Assembly (NCBI GenBank): GCA_018340375.1
Contig: JAFFJZ010000003.1
Span: 4,898,001 to 4,962,000, forward strand
Direction of reading: 5' to 3'
Length of the DNA stretch: 64,000 nt
From: Gonatopus flavifemur
Taxonomy: Eukaryota > Arthropoda > Insecta > Hymenoptera > Dryinidae
Below the pieces are notes generated by a model. That model ran no database searches and was not told where the DNA came from. It saw nothing but the letters and a program-made list of their open reading frames with translations. Below are positions 1-12,060 of this stretch, one piece after another. Made by a program: the position numbers and the translations under genes. Position 1 is the stretch's first letter. The number at the start of each line of letters is the position of its first letter.

Positions 1-159
1 ATGACTCTTGTGAGATCGTGATCAGCGTTTCAGCAAGAAATGATACACAAATAAAATCAACTATAATTATGAAAATTCCTGAACGCAGGTTTCCAATCGG
101 AATCAAATTTCCTTGAAGAATAGAGCAGTGATGGCAACAGTGAAGCAGTAAAATACCCT

Positions 160-660
160 GGTATGCTTTGACAAATGTACCATGCTTGGTGCCAAGCTTG
201 AGTCAATGCTAGTCAACATCGGGCCTAGCTTGGTTGCTAACATTGGCACCAAACTAGATTGTTGTCTGGGATGATAACAATGTCCAATGCTTGGTATCCG
301 AGCTTGGTTCAATATTAAAATTCAATATTGGTTCTATGCTTGCAATCGATATTGTTGCCATTGAGTAGGAATAGATTTTCCATTGACGTGCAAGGTTGAT
401 TAGCACGACAAAATATGCTCGATCCTAACATTAATGTTCAAGACGCGATCAAGGTTTGGTTAGCTATGAAGGGCCAGGCATTGGTCAAGGCTTGGGTGAC
501 GAAAATTGAATCAAACGCGACAAAATATGCTTGGTCATAACATTGGTGTCCAAGACTTTATCAACGCTTAGTCAGCTATGGCGAGCCACGTATCGGCCAA
601 CGCTAGGCTAACCAGACTTGGCATACCAAGCTTGACGAGCCTGGGTACACCAGGTAATCT
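160..660. repeat. degenerate tandem repeat, about 112-bp period
   Basis: The block CGACAAAATATGCT at about 406 recurs at 518, a 112-bp spacing. Each copy is followed by related text (taacatt, caaga, atcaa, ttagctatg then cattggtcaa or tatcggccaa). The preceding 250 bp repeats the words gcttggt, aacattgg and gccaagctt in a more diverged form. No coding frame runs through it. Confidence 0.6.
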
Positions 661-1832
661 ACACGTTCAGTTTCTTCCAATTTTTCACATCAGGAAATTC
701 CAGTGAATTCACCAGAAAACACTAATTTCGCATCAATTATAGGTTCTTTTTTGTTTACATAGCAGCAGTAATTTACAATGATTTATGATTTTAATTAAGA
801 ATTATTTATGTTGCAGGTAGGTTGAAAACTATGATCGAGTCCTTTTCTTTGATTGAACGTGAACGTAAGTGATTACATGAAATCTATCACAATATTACTG
901 ATTCTCAATCTCAAGAAATATTATGTATTTTCAAGATAACAAAACTCTTAATCGGAGGATTGTAATTCAATTTCGAATAGTTACCACATCACTAATATAC
1001 CTTGTTTCAATTTTCGAAGATAATTGAAATTCATTCAACTTCCTTCTCAAAAAAGCCGAAGTTTAAATCTATAATATGTTATTAGGGCTTCATGAAATAT
1101 AAAATTTATGTGAGAAAATATTGTTTTAATTCACTCTAAGGTAAAATCAACAATCGCGGAGATGTTGTTCAATTCACGCAACGTTGATTCAATGGAAATT
1201 GTATCACAATGCTGCATCAATATTTGAATTCATCTCCTAAAACAGTGAATCCCTCATAGATAATTCAAACCGATAAAGAATTCAACGGAATGAAATTCAT
1301 CGATCTCCACCAATTATCCTGTATATATTAACAAAGTATATCTCTCGTGTACCCTCAAAGCGTCAAACGCATACAGTTTATTTGATTTATAATTTCAAGA
1401 TGCCTTGTATATTCTGCAACGCATCTGAACAGAACTTCCACTCGATGGTTTATGTCGAATCTTTCGACGCCTGTAGAAAGCATAGATTCCCTTCTCTTCT
1501 ATCATGTCTATCAATTATGCAACGAATATTTTTAAAAATATATCATTCCTCTTTACACTGTCATGTGTTCCGATGAGGGTAGAACCTGTAAAGGGGAGCT
1601 GATGCTATAAAATTATACGTGTTTTTATAGCGGAGGACCAAATTTTATTCAAAAATTATAGGTACACATGACGATGTGTCGACAAATATTCTGGAAAATC
1701 ATATGCTTTTTAGTTGAGTTGTTTATACTGTGGAGGGAGGGTTTCTGTTCGGTGCATAGAACGAACTTAGTACGGATTTATCTTGTTTTTGATACTATTT
1801 AGGGTAATTTAAATCCCTCTAAGGGGGTTTGG
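661..1832. other. AT-rich DNA, no gene seen
   Basis: Only short chance frames are present, interrupted by stops in all six frames. I see no splice-flanked exon, RNA gene or clear repeat. Confidence 0.6.
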
Positions 1833-2192
1833 AACCACCCTAGCGGACAAGCGACCGAAAATTTTGGTGACATTTTGGTTAAAAATCTTGGTTTTGGTAA
1901 ATTGTTGGTCGTTTAAGACATTTTTTCAACAAGAATTCAACAAATCTCAATTTGGTGATTTTTCGGTCATTTTGTGGTGATTTTGTGGGTTTTTACCTCA
2001 AAAATACCAAAAAGATTCTAAAAACGGACCACACCTTTTGGTGACCGATTTTGGGTACAGATTTGTTCACAGCAACCGTTAGTTTTCGGTAAAAACCATC
2101 TGGATAATCATTTTCTGACCAAATTTTCACAAAACCCAAAAATAACCGAAAGTAAACCAAAAAAATTAGCCACTTTGGGATCGCTAGGGCTT
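1833..2192. mobile_element. foldback element with CCCTAGCG ends
   Basis: It begins ACCACCCTAGCGG and ends CGCTAGGGCTT, an inverted pair. The interior is built from repeated ttttggt/accaaaa words that pair with each other (for example GAAAATTTTGGTGAC against AACCGAAAGTAAACC). It has no coding capacity and is probably a non-autonomous DNA element. Confidence 0.55.
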
Positions 2193-3739
2193 CAAAAAGT
2201 CTTCCGAAGGTATAAAAAAATCATCACAATTACCAAATCCTATGTTGGATATGGCGAAATACATATTTCAATGTAGAAGCTCATCATGAATCCATTATGC
2301 TTGATTTTCCATGTACACACGTAGAAATTAACGAATGGTTCAGTCCCGGCTTGTTACAGGTTGCCAGGAGCAAACCGTTGACGGCCAGTGTCGTTCGAAC
2401 AGCTCATCGATACTGTTCATCAATCGTTGACAGCTAACATTTATTCATTACTGACAATCGATGTTGTTTCAATATATTGAGAACTGATACCACTAGTATT
2501 GATCGCTGTTCCAATACCGATAAGTGGTACTCAACTGTTATTTTTCCTGTCGTAAAATTTCCATGATCACTTTTACAGCGGAAGAAGTGCCTTAGTTTTG
2601 CCTTAGGAATCCCTGTTCGAAAAGATTGGAATGTTTTCTCGAATAACTTTGTAGTCAAGTATATACGGTATAAGATTTGTCTTGGAACCAAACGTTTCGT
2701 AGAAGGAGTAATAATTGATCAATATCCGATCCTTCAATCTTCACTGAGAGCTCATAACGTAAGCCTGCCTCACTTTGCTATAAAGTTTAATAATATCCGA
2801 AGTAACTTGTTTCGCTTGAGGATTTGATACACAGTACATTTGATCAAATTGTTGGAAAAATATATCATATTGAGTTTTGTTATTTTACGTATTGAATTTC
2901 CTCGTATAAATATTCATTTTCCTTCCATGGACGTGGAATCTTTCCGAACGAGAGGGTTGTTATTATGGACGGTTGACGCGCGAGAAACGGATACGGTGAG
3001 AAGGTTGTTAGGGTTATGAACCCCAAAAATATTCTCCGAGTCGACTCATAGTCGATTGAACGATATTCACTGAAAGCCCTAGACGTAGCAAAATTTGAGA
3101 GAAGCAGCCGACATCAATCGTACGTGGGTGGTTGCTCTCACCTTTGCCGACGCTGCTTCCATATCGTTCCAGTGCTCATTGACTCTTGATACTCTCGTAC
3201 AACCCCTAATGACCGTTCAGAAAGTAACGAACCTTCTCATGACAAACATTCGACTCGCTTGTATGCTATTGTGTGATTCTATAACGAAAATCATTCATTT
3301 GTGAAAATTCCTTCCATCGATTTGAAGAGTAATTGAGCAAAAGAGTATACTTTCTTAGCTTATTTTTTTATTGTTCCAGAATTAGATATTTTTCAAGGTA
3401 TTTATGCACTTCGCTCATATATATGATAGTTCATGGTACTTGTTCCGTTATCAATAAATTCTTGATTAATCAAACTTCGATTTACGAGAAATTATTCAAG
3501 AGATGAAGTACGTGGTTGTGTACGAAGAAGGTTCAACCAACTAATGTGTATTGAAGTTCATAAATGTTAACGTACATTCATAATGAATTTCCTTTGTGTG
3601 CATCTAATGTTTGGAGATCTCTTAAGGTATTCAAATATATGAAATTCATTCTTCCATATGAAACAACAATAATTCACATTGTTATCAAATTAACAATCGA
3701 TTTACCATCATATGCGAGCATCATTTGTTGCAGAAAAAC
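2193..3739. other. no gene seen
   Basis: AT-rich with scattered short chance frames. I see no supported exon, RNA or repeat. Confidence 0.55.
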
Positions 3740-3945
3740 GAACTCTCTAAAATTTTTGAAGCGAGATTTCACTCTTTAGGTACCCAGGAAGTGAGCTTGT
3801 CGAAATTGCGTTTGAAATTCCCAGTCTTTTAGAGTGGAAGTCTGAGGTTTGAGGTTAGAAACTTTCAGACACTCCAATTTTGGAGTGAATTCTCCACTCT
3901 AAAAGAATGAGAGTTCACTCGAAGCGATCCGAGTGCAGGAAATGA
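3740..3945. mobile_element. foldback element, CTCTAAAA family, copy 1
   Basis: Inner arms CTTTTAGAGTGGAAGTCTGA and CCACTCTAAAAG with TTCAGACACTCC pair. The outer words GCGAGATTTCACTC and GAGAGTTCACTCGAAGCG are related. A second copy lies at 32531-32700 and a partial one near 9515-9560, which supports a dispersed family. Confidence 0.55.
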
Positions 3946-6900
3946 ATTAGGTAGTAGAATACATATAAATCAATCCACAAGTCCATAAATGGAACAGTGT
4001 TTCAATCACGTTAAAATATTGATCCAAAACCACGTACACTCGGCAATCCTGATAAGATGTTGTGTAAACCAATTTTGTTAATCGCAAGAGAGAGGGATGT
4101 GTAATTTCTTCCACTTGTTTTCCCTACAATTGTAGCCCTTCGATAAAACTCATAAGGAAATTGGACTGTATCGTGAAACAACCAACGTGAAAAAGCTCAG
4201 ATTAAATGTCAATGTCAATAAATTTATCCAAAAAATTCATTGAAACAAATCATAACAATACAATCTGATTAATAATTCTCACAAATGAGACAAATGAGAC
4301 CGAATCCAAGAGTTGAGAACCTTTGAGTTAATAAAACATTTTTTTACAGCTGAAAAGGGGTGTTGAGTTCGAATCTCAATGTTGTGAATTTATAAAAGAT
4401 TCAATAAAAAGCACAAGAGTTGGAATTTATCTAGAATCGAGATATTTTTTTATACAGTTTGTATGAAGTTTTGATCGATATTGTATAAAATTCAATAAGA
4501 AATTGACTTATTTTCTGGAATATTCCGAAAGATGCTTTAAAGAATCCTAAAAGATGTAATCGTGCAACACAAAAATGTATATCTTTCAAAGGTTCACATG
4601 TAACATTTATCTCCAAGATATCCATATTGATGGCACATGAAAAATTCTTTTCAAAATTTTCACGTGGGTACTCTTTAATGAAAATGAGAAATTAATGATT
4701 CTTAACATTCGTCCCCACGAAATTCTATTCAACAAACTTCAACCCTTTTTCAATTTTAACCCTACGCACCTCGAAGATCACATCAGAAGATTCTCCCCTC
4801 CTGTAACTAAATAATAGATATAAAAAAAAAAAGACAAGAAACAGAAAATCATATTTAGCGAAAAGAGGAATTTATTGAATTATTGAGACCGCGGGATTAC
4901 ATTCTTCAATCTCGCACAAATGTTTTGTTGTAGGGAATAAAAGGGATTGAATAATGCATTAGGCGTCTTAATTCGTGCAATAATAGCCGTTCAATTTATA
5001 TTTTAGAGATCTCGAACGTGTTTTCTCCCTCAACGAGATCGAGAGGAATATAGAAAGAGAAAAAGAGGAGAAAGAGGAAGAGAATATAAAAATCAGTGGG
5101 GAGAGACTCGTTCACGTTCCAGAAAACTGGCCGCCATGCCGCCTCCTTCGCTTCCACTGTGCTTTATACATATGCATGTGCATACTAGCACACGTATGTT
5201 CAGGTTTATATACGTATGCACCATCCATGCACGAGATATCGTCCATTGCACTTTTCAGCTTGAGTTTGAACTCGGTCCAACGTAGACCAAAGAACGAAAC
5301 AGAACAGAGGGGTATATGACCGTATATAATGATCATAGTATATTACATACCATGTGTTTTCTCAATTATGACACATGAATGGACCTTTTCCTCTTCTTTT
5401 TTTCTCAAGTCAAAGAAACAGATTTAATGAAAATTTGCATCTAGAGGGGAAATATATTCTTATAGATTTTTCATACCTCGTCAAATGATTTTCAAAACTT
5501 ATTATCGAATTGAAAAATTTAAAACCTAGCAGCAGAGAGAGAGAGAGAGAGAGAGGCAGATCCATCCCAGATAGGACACGATTCGGTGTGGGAGAAAAAT
5601 TTAATAGGGAATTAATATTAGAACGCGTAAACGAGCCGATTACCGTCATCAGCTCACATAATATCATGTACGAACGGATTATTACATTTAGTAGATTGTA
5701 TACAATTTTGTCACACATATTTCTCTTTCGCATATAGTATATACTAGAGAAGAAGTTCTTCGCCGATGAGGTTAGAAATTTCGATCCCAGCTCTATACCT
5801 AATGTGTGGGATTTTTTGATCCCCATGATAATAGCAGATGATTTTCGAGAGTGATCTCCCTCTTTCTCCTGAGGCTCGATAACCAGGTTTCTCCCACTTA
5901 AGTATAAACTGGCAACGCCATTGGAAATTGGCAACATTGGCTGATCATACGAAGAGCAGAAAGAAAACGAGAAGGGTTCTCTCTACTCGTGGAGTTAGAA
6001 AGAGGAAAGTTTTATAGCAGATAGGGCGGTGAATTTTATTATATATTAAATCCGTGTACATCACTGAAATCTTTCCGTTGAAGAGGAGAGGGGAATAAGT
6101 TACCGTTGCATTAGGGGCAACACTTCTTTTTTAGTATCTCAATATTTTTTATTATTTTTTACTCGAGCGAGGAATGAAAAATATTAATTCGATCAACGAT
6201 AAGCGAAAGTCAATAAACAATACTTCCCGATGATGAGTCATTTAAAGTCCGTAGGGGAATAAAAAAAGAATTCAAACGAGTTTTACGTCGTTTGAATGTT
6301 TGATAAGACCTTGAACTTGATTCAAATTCAACAAGTGAACTCGAATACATTCGACTTGGAAATGTTAAATAATTCAAACTCCTCACGCATCTCTAATTAT
6401 TTATCGGTAATTACCAAAGAATAACGGTTATTATATCAATAATTATCCTTATTGATTCGAACGAATCCGGAATTGATTTTAGGTGTGAATGGATTGACGA
6501 GAATTAATTGTGGCATAAAATAGCTGTTCTGTTGCGAGCTCGCAATTTTTTCTTCGAATTATTTTTGTGGATATAGGGAGGAGAAAGTACGTTGATTACG
6601 TATAAGCAGACCATACGTAGAGACTTTTATGTAGATTCGATTTTATGTACACTATATATAGAACATATAAAATCAAATCTATCTATAGATTCCTGCCCAT
6701 AGTATGGATACACGGTGATTCCGTTTTATGTTGAGACGGATGAAGTGGAACGTTTCAAATTCACTTACAAGATATAATATGGATTGGTTTTAGAATTTAC
6801 ACTGAAAACACAAAGAGAATATTTTGATTGAGAATTGTTTTCAATGCATAAGAGAATTCTGCAATGTAAACTAATTATTAACCGATGTATGTTTACTGTT

Positions 6901-6957
6901 GAATGATCAACAATGGAATTCCGGTCGTTGCCACAAGTATAATCCATGAATAGTTGA
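3946..6957. other. no gene seen; GA microsatellite and B-box-like fragment
   Basis: Near 4370 the string GAGTTCGAATCTC resembles a tRNA T-arm/B box without a cloverleaf. A (GA)n run lies at about 5535-5554. The 175-codon frame at 5410-5937 (minus) crosses this run and has no recognisable features. A purine-rich stretch lies near 5040-5095. The rest is AT-rich. Confidence 0.5.
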
Positions 6958-6959
6958 CA

Positions 6960-7030
6960 AAGTAGCTCAGTAATAGAGTGATTTGATAATCACCCGATGC
7001 ACGGCTGTGCTAGTTCAATTAAAAATTCAT
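6960..7030 (+). pseudogene. tRNA-like relic or SINE head
   Basis: GTAGCTCAGTAATAGAG matches a pol III A box and D arm (GCTC pairs with GAGT). GTGAT/ATCAC could form an anticodon stem, and AGTTCAATTAAA is a weakened B box. The acceptor stem does not close and the T stem is broken, so a working tRNA is unlikely. Confidence 0.35.
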
Positions 7031-7230
7031 CCCCCAAATCCAATTAGGTTAACTTCGATCTTGCTCAGGTTTAGAGGAGGAGGGTTGATCTGTGAATCTG
7101 AGGGAGGATTTTCATTGTTTGTAGTTTTCAGAATATTCCACTGGGAAATTTGACAAGCTCGCTTCTGTGTCTTTCATGAGAAATTTTTTATCCCAGGTGG
7201 GAATTATTACAGCGGTTGTCTAGCATCTTC

Positions 7231-7402
7231 CCAAGTAGAAATGGTCTAGTTATTGACGAGTGTTGTAACACTTAACTAGCCCAGATACTAGACACTGGAA
7301 AGTATTTCACCAGAACCCTACGAGGCACTTGCAAGCGTCTAGTTTTTGGCTAGTTAAGCGTTACAAAACTTGTCATGGCGCTTAAAATGATAATTTCTAC
7401 CT
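7231..7402. mobile_element. foldback element with GTAGAAAT ends
   Basis: AAGTAGAAAT near 7233 pairs with ATTTCTAC near 7395. Inner arms TTGTAACACTTAACTAGCC and GGCTAGTTAAGCGTTACAAA pair over 19 bp with one mismatch. The internal words ACTTGCAAGCG and CTAGTTTTTGGCTAG recur in the element at 50569-50732. Confidence 0.6.
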
Positions 7403-7898
7403 AGCTACTAACTAGTGACTGCACCAGACCTGCTCATTGGTTATTCTTTGCAAATCAAATACGCAATTAGCCTATTTCATATATCATATATGATCCATTT
7501 ATGATCCACGCCCAGCGGGTGTGAATTTTGGCCCAGTTTTGGACCCATATTGGCAGAATTCGTTGAATATTAATAAACTTTTCTCTCAGTGCAACCACTA
7601 CTAAACTATTTTTCTTTTATTCATTCTAATTGTTCAAATCATTCAGTTAGATCAACTCCCACCTCTATTCGTTTTTTTTTTGCGAGCAAGATTAGAATAC
7701 AAACTGGATAAAATTGGTACGGTGAACAAAAAAGATTTTGTTGATACATACCCATCCAACATTTTTTGTTGGTATAATTGAAAATTTAGTAAGTCTAACC
7801 AAAAATAGCCTCCCAAATCACTTTTAGTTCAAGAAAGTAAACGTGATTTGGTAAAAGGATTCGTTTAGCACAATCGTATGCCAACAAAAAATTTTGGT
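7403..7898. other. no gene seen; possible further foldback
   Basis: GGTACGGTGAACAAAAAA near 7717 and CAACAAAAAATTTTGGTAC near 7881 look like eroded ends of another element abutting the next one. There is no coding frame. Confidence 0.4.
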
Positions 7899-8228
7899 AC
7901 ACCGAGAGAAATTTATAGTGAGATTTACTATGGAATTATAGGAATGGAGGAACATACTGAATTCCAATGACATTTACTATGGCATCATAAACCTGCACTG
8001 TAAAAAGGAAGTCTTGAATTCAAATCATTCCATGACTGAATCTATAATGCAAACAAATTAAGCCCAACAAACAATCGCCGACACAATGGAAAAAGCATTG
8101 TTTGAAATTGAGATGCAAACAGATTGAGACTTTCTTTTTACAGTGTGAACAAATGTACATCGTTTTACAGTAAATTTCATCAGAAGTCAGTATGTTCCTC
8201 CATTTAACTATAAATTTCTCTCATTGTA
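7899..8228. mobile_element. foldback element with CACCGAGAGAAATTTATAG ends
   Basis: The left end GAGAGAAATTTATAGTGAGA and right end TAACTATAAATTTCTCTC are inverted. Both arms then read through GGAGGAACATACTGA and its complement TCAGTATGTTCCTCC. Related elements lie at 33955-34128 and 40878-41079. No frame is present. Confidence 0.7.
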
Positions 8229-11200
8229 AGGCATACAGTTTTCTCAGTGTATAATAGGATACGACGAGATATATTCAAAAATCAGTTACAATAAAAAAAA
8301 ATGTCCTGGTTATTCGAGGAATCATAGAAATCCATTAATTTGGGAATCAAACAAATTTATCGAACTGCGATATATCAACGAAATATTCATCTTTCACTTA
8401 ATCGTCTGAGATTTATAATAAATGCTGCATTCACCGCATCTTTTTCAGCTGTGCACTTTACGAAGCTATCATCATTGTAATTTCACTCAGATTTATCATA
8501 AAGCGCTTTGGAGAGCGTACCCTGTGGATTCGACTATAAACTCCGAGGTTAAATAACTTCGGATAGCAATATATTAACTTTAATTAGTCTTTTTCAAGAC
8601 GTTTGGGATTTACGAGAATTGGATAATATTTCATAAACTTGGAATATTTCGAAAGATATTCATTTCATCCTCCACCATAATAATCTAATGTTCATATACA
8701 ATGTAATGTATATGTAAAACAAATTCCCCCAGTTTGAAAATGTGTAAAAATATTTCCCTTCGTCACGTGTTTCACAAGTCAGCGATGAATTTGATATTGT
8801 TAAATTCGTATGAGTTGTCGCGTTGATAGGGGCATGTTTTTAATTCATTGGTATCAACATTTAAATACTGCGTGATTTGAAACATTATATATCGATAGAA
8901 TTTTCGATAAAAATTGTATCGATGTGTATTTTTAATTCACCGATGGTATCAATGGATGGTTTTGGATGTGGTATTTTACCACATCCGATGGGGAATGGAA
9001 ATTTATGTAACTACTTTGGAAAATCGAACTTACTTAACAATCTACATAAATCAGAAATTTAATGCGTTATCGATATAACCACACCAAACCCCAGAAATTT
9101 GAACTCATATGAAATAATGATCTGACTGCACTGAGAACCCAATTACTCAAACTTGAAGAAAATTTATTTGCCTTCATTCTGATAAATCTTGTTTTCGATG
9201 GAAAAATTGCCGTTGGATCGCTTTTCTGATAATTTCAAAAGATATTTTTAAGAATTTCTGAGAGATTTCTTATGAAACATCAAATGACTCCTACTGAAAA
9301 ACTTTGAAAAACACTGAATAAACCTGAAAGAATCTGTGAAATAATGTTTTTACACCGAAAATTTTTTCTGAACATTTATGAATATCTTTGAAAACTTCTG
9401 AATTTTTCTGAAAATCCCTGAGCAACTATTCTGAAAAACTTCACTGAGAATATCTGAAAATTACAGTGATTCTCAACAAAATTTTTCCAACAGGAATTAT
9501 CTGAAGTTGGACTCTCACAGCCACTCTATTCTTAAAGCGAAGTTTTACTCTCTCGAGGAATAAAATATCACATGAATCGGACAAATCAACTCTTGAGACC
9601 GATTGAAATAAATCAGATAACTTTCCATACAGTGTGTGGACCTGAATAATTTTCTTCGCAAATTTTTCATGCTTGCGCGGAGCCCAGAACCTTCTATTTT
9701 GATGGAAATCTGCTCAGGGGCTTGGTCAATATCAACAAAACAGCAAACGTTCTTCGACTTTTATATTTTGCTACAGCATAAGTGTGTCGAGATGCATGAA
9801 TTGGAATAATTCCTTCCTTGGAAGAAATGTTCTTCCTAAGGAAATAAATCAATTAGAAATTCGTTCGATATGGAAGTTATGGTTCAGAATACAGCTGACT
9901 CGCTTCATTTTCGATCATTCAAGCGAGTATAAAATTAATAAAATTGATAAAAATTACAAGCAAGGGAGAAGCATTTCGTACAGTCTCGAAACCCATTCTT
10001 ACGTCGAAGAAACGCCTAGAATGATTCATTTTACGGTATACTTTGCATTATTCAACGAGAAAATGAATTTTGGAATTATATAGTGAGCATTAACGCACAT
10101 ATTACATTCAGAATCATTAATTGTAACAAAAACGCCTGAACGAACAACAGTGATCTAAGCCACTCCAGAATTGATATACGGAGAAAATTATATAGTAAGA
10201 ATTAATATATTTATATCACAGCCGTAGGATATGCTTCATTGTGACGGGAAAATCTATGAGTATGCGATAGTTTACCATAACTCTTCTTGAATTAAAGACG
10301 CAGACCGGCGTGGAAATGCAAAATTATCGTTTCTATCGTTATAATCAAATTCATCCCACGGATACTATAATATACTTTACCTAATAATCCTTGGCAAAAA
10401 CTTTCTTTTTGTATATCAAAGCACGCATGTTGAAACCCTTTTTATTTCATCTTTTCGTTACTGATATATTTTTAAAATCTTCAATTCATTCGCCAATAAT
10501 ATTTACCAAAACAAATCCTGCTCGATCGATGGGATGGATCTGAAAAGGATCATTCAGCCAATTCATTCTAAAATTAAACATACACAATCCCTGCAAAATT
10601 ATCAAAAACTCAAAGTGTATAATCCATTATTGTGGGCCACATTCAAGCACCATGAGAATCTACCAGAAGTTGAGATTATTGTACCTCATCGCCAAGTCAA
10701 TAATAATTAATCTCATATCCGACCGATCATTCAACACTTTTATTGGATCCACCTCATCATCCAGCAGTCCATCAATCCTTCATGAGTCCTTAATGGGCGC
10801 CATTAACTTGAAATTAAGGACGTCTATCACCTAGTGATGTGTCATCATTAGATAGATTGACAAATCCTGTATGAAAAATACTTCACTTTTTGAATCTGGA
10901 ACAGTCCACTGAATTTTAATGATGAGTACACACCACACCTTGTAATCAAATTGACAGTGAATTTTTCCAGTAAAATATGCAGAACCAGGGACCATTCACT
11001 GATTCCCACGCATTGGAATTCAAGTGTTTTGGCGTCAGAATAACTCCAAGCGGTGTTGAAATAACAACATTCCGTGTGAACTGCGTAATTGTGGACTCAA
11101 GGAGATTCTATTGATTCAAATTTACAGAGCAACCTGTCTGACAAATACAAAATAAAACTTCGTTACATCGAGTCGATTTTGAACTTTTGCACTATCGCGA

Positions 11201-11390
11201 AAAGTGCGATACATGCGATATACTATATACATCGATTTTATATTTTTCAAAAACTTTTGTAACGAAGAAAGAAAAATACTTTCCATACTGGATCCATACA
11301 TAAAATAATGCTATATATTTACAAAACCTACGTCGAGCGCACTTGTAAAATTTCGATAAAAATTGATGATTCGTTTATATCGGTATCCCC
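8229..11390. other. no gene seen
   Basis: AT-rich. The stretch 9220-9480 is a low-complexity repetition of words such as ctgaaaa and cttctga. Near 9515-9560 there is a partial CTCTAAAA-family foldback arm. The frame at 9784-10083 (99 codons) shows no protein-like features. Confidence 0.5.
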
Positions 11391-12060
11391 AAAGAACTAC
11401 GCCACTGGGACGGAATTTCGCACCGGCGGACGAGAGGGTTGCGGCTGGCCGGCCGACTATAGGGCCATGGCCATGTGCGCCCGATAGTCTGCCGCTGCTG
11501 TTACTACTGCTGCTGATGCTGGCTGCTGCTGGCTGCTGCTGGCTGCTGCTGGCTGCCTGCTTCCTAACTCAACTCTCTGCACCCACGAACGAATGAACGT
11601 GTTCCTTCTCCATCTCTCTTTCGCTTTTCCACTCCAAATTCGAGATGTCTAGCGATCCTCGTCTATTCTATACCTCCCGAATTCGAATCGTCTTGCTCTC
11701 TCTTTCGCAGCGCAGCAAGTACGTTTACCCTTTCATCCCTCTGTACCGCTCCACACCGCACTAGTCTCTCTCCTCTCTTCAGTCGTAATCCCCTGCTGCA
11801 CCTCTGCTTCTACCTTGCTCCTTCTCTCTTTCTCTCCCTCGCAAACGGTGGTTACCCTTCTTCACTACCACCCCGATGGAAAAGCAAATTCTCTTCGTGT
11901 CACTGAACCCGCGCTCGCCCGTCTGACCCTGTATCGTCGTCGTTGTCGACGTCGACTTCTCGTCGTCGTCATCGTCGTCGTCCGGTTTTTCCGCACGAGG
12001 TGCCTCGACCTCGTCCCGGAAGTGGGATGAGTGTGTAATAATTTCTTCCCTTAGATACCC
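11391..12060. other. GC-richer island with GCT repeats
   Basis: Base composition shifts sharply. It holds a GC-rich block (GGCTGGCCGGCCGACTATAG), a GACTAT/ATAGTC hairpin at about 11454-11488, (GCT)n-type repeats at about 11494-11555 and CGTCGT runs near 11935-11985. Frames on both strands read as low-complexity peptides, so coding is doubtful. It may be a promoter, enhancer or non-coding first exon; there is no direct proof. Confidence 0.4.

Noticed and set aside
5410..5937. 175-codon minus-strand frame
   Set aside because: It crosses a GA microsatellite that supplies a Leu-Ser run, has an overlapping + frame, and shows no domain, splice context or protein-like composition.
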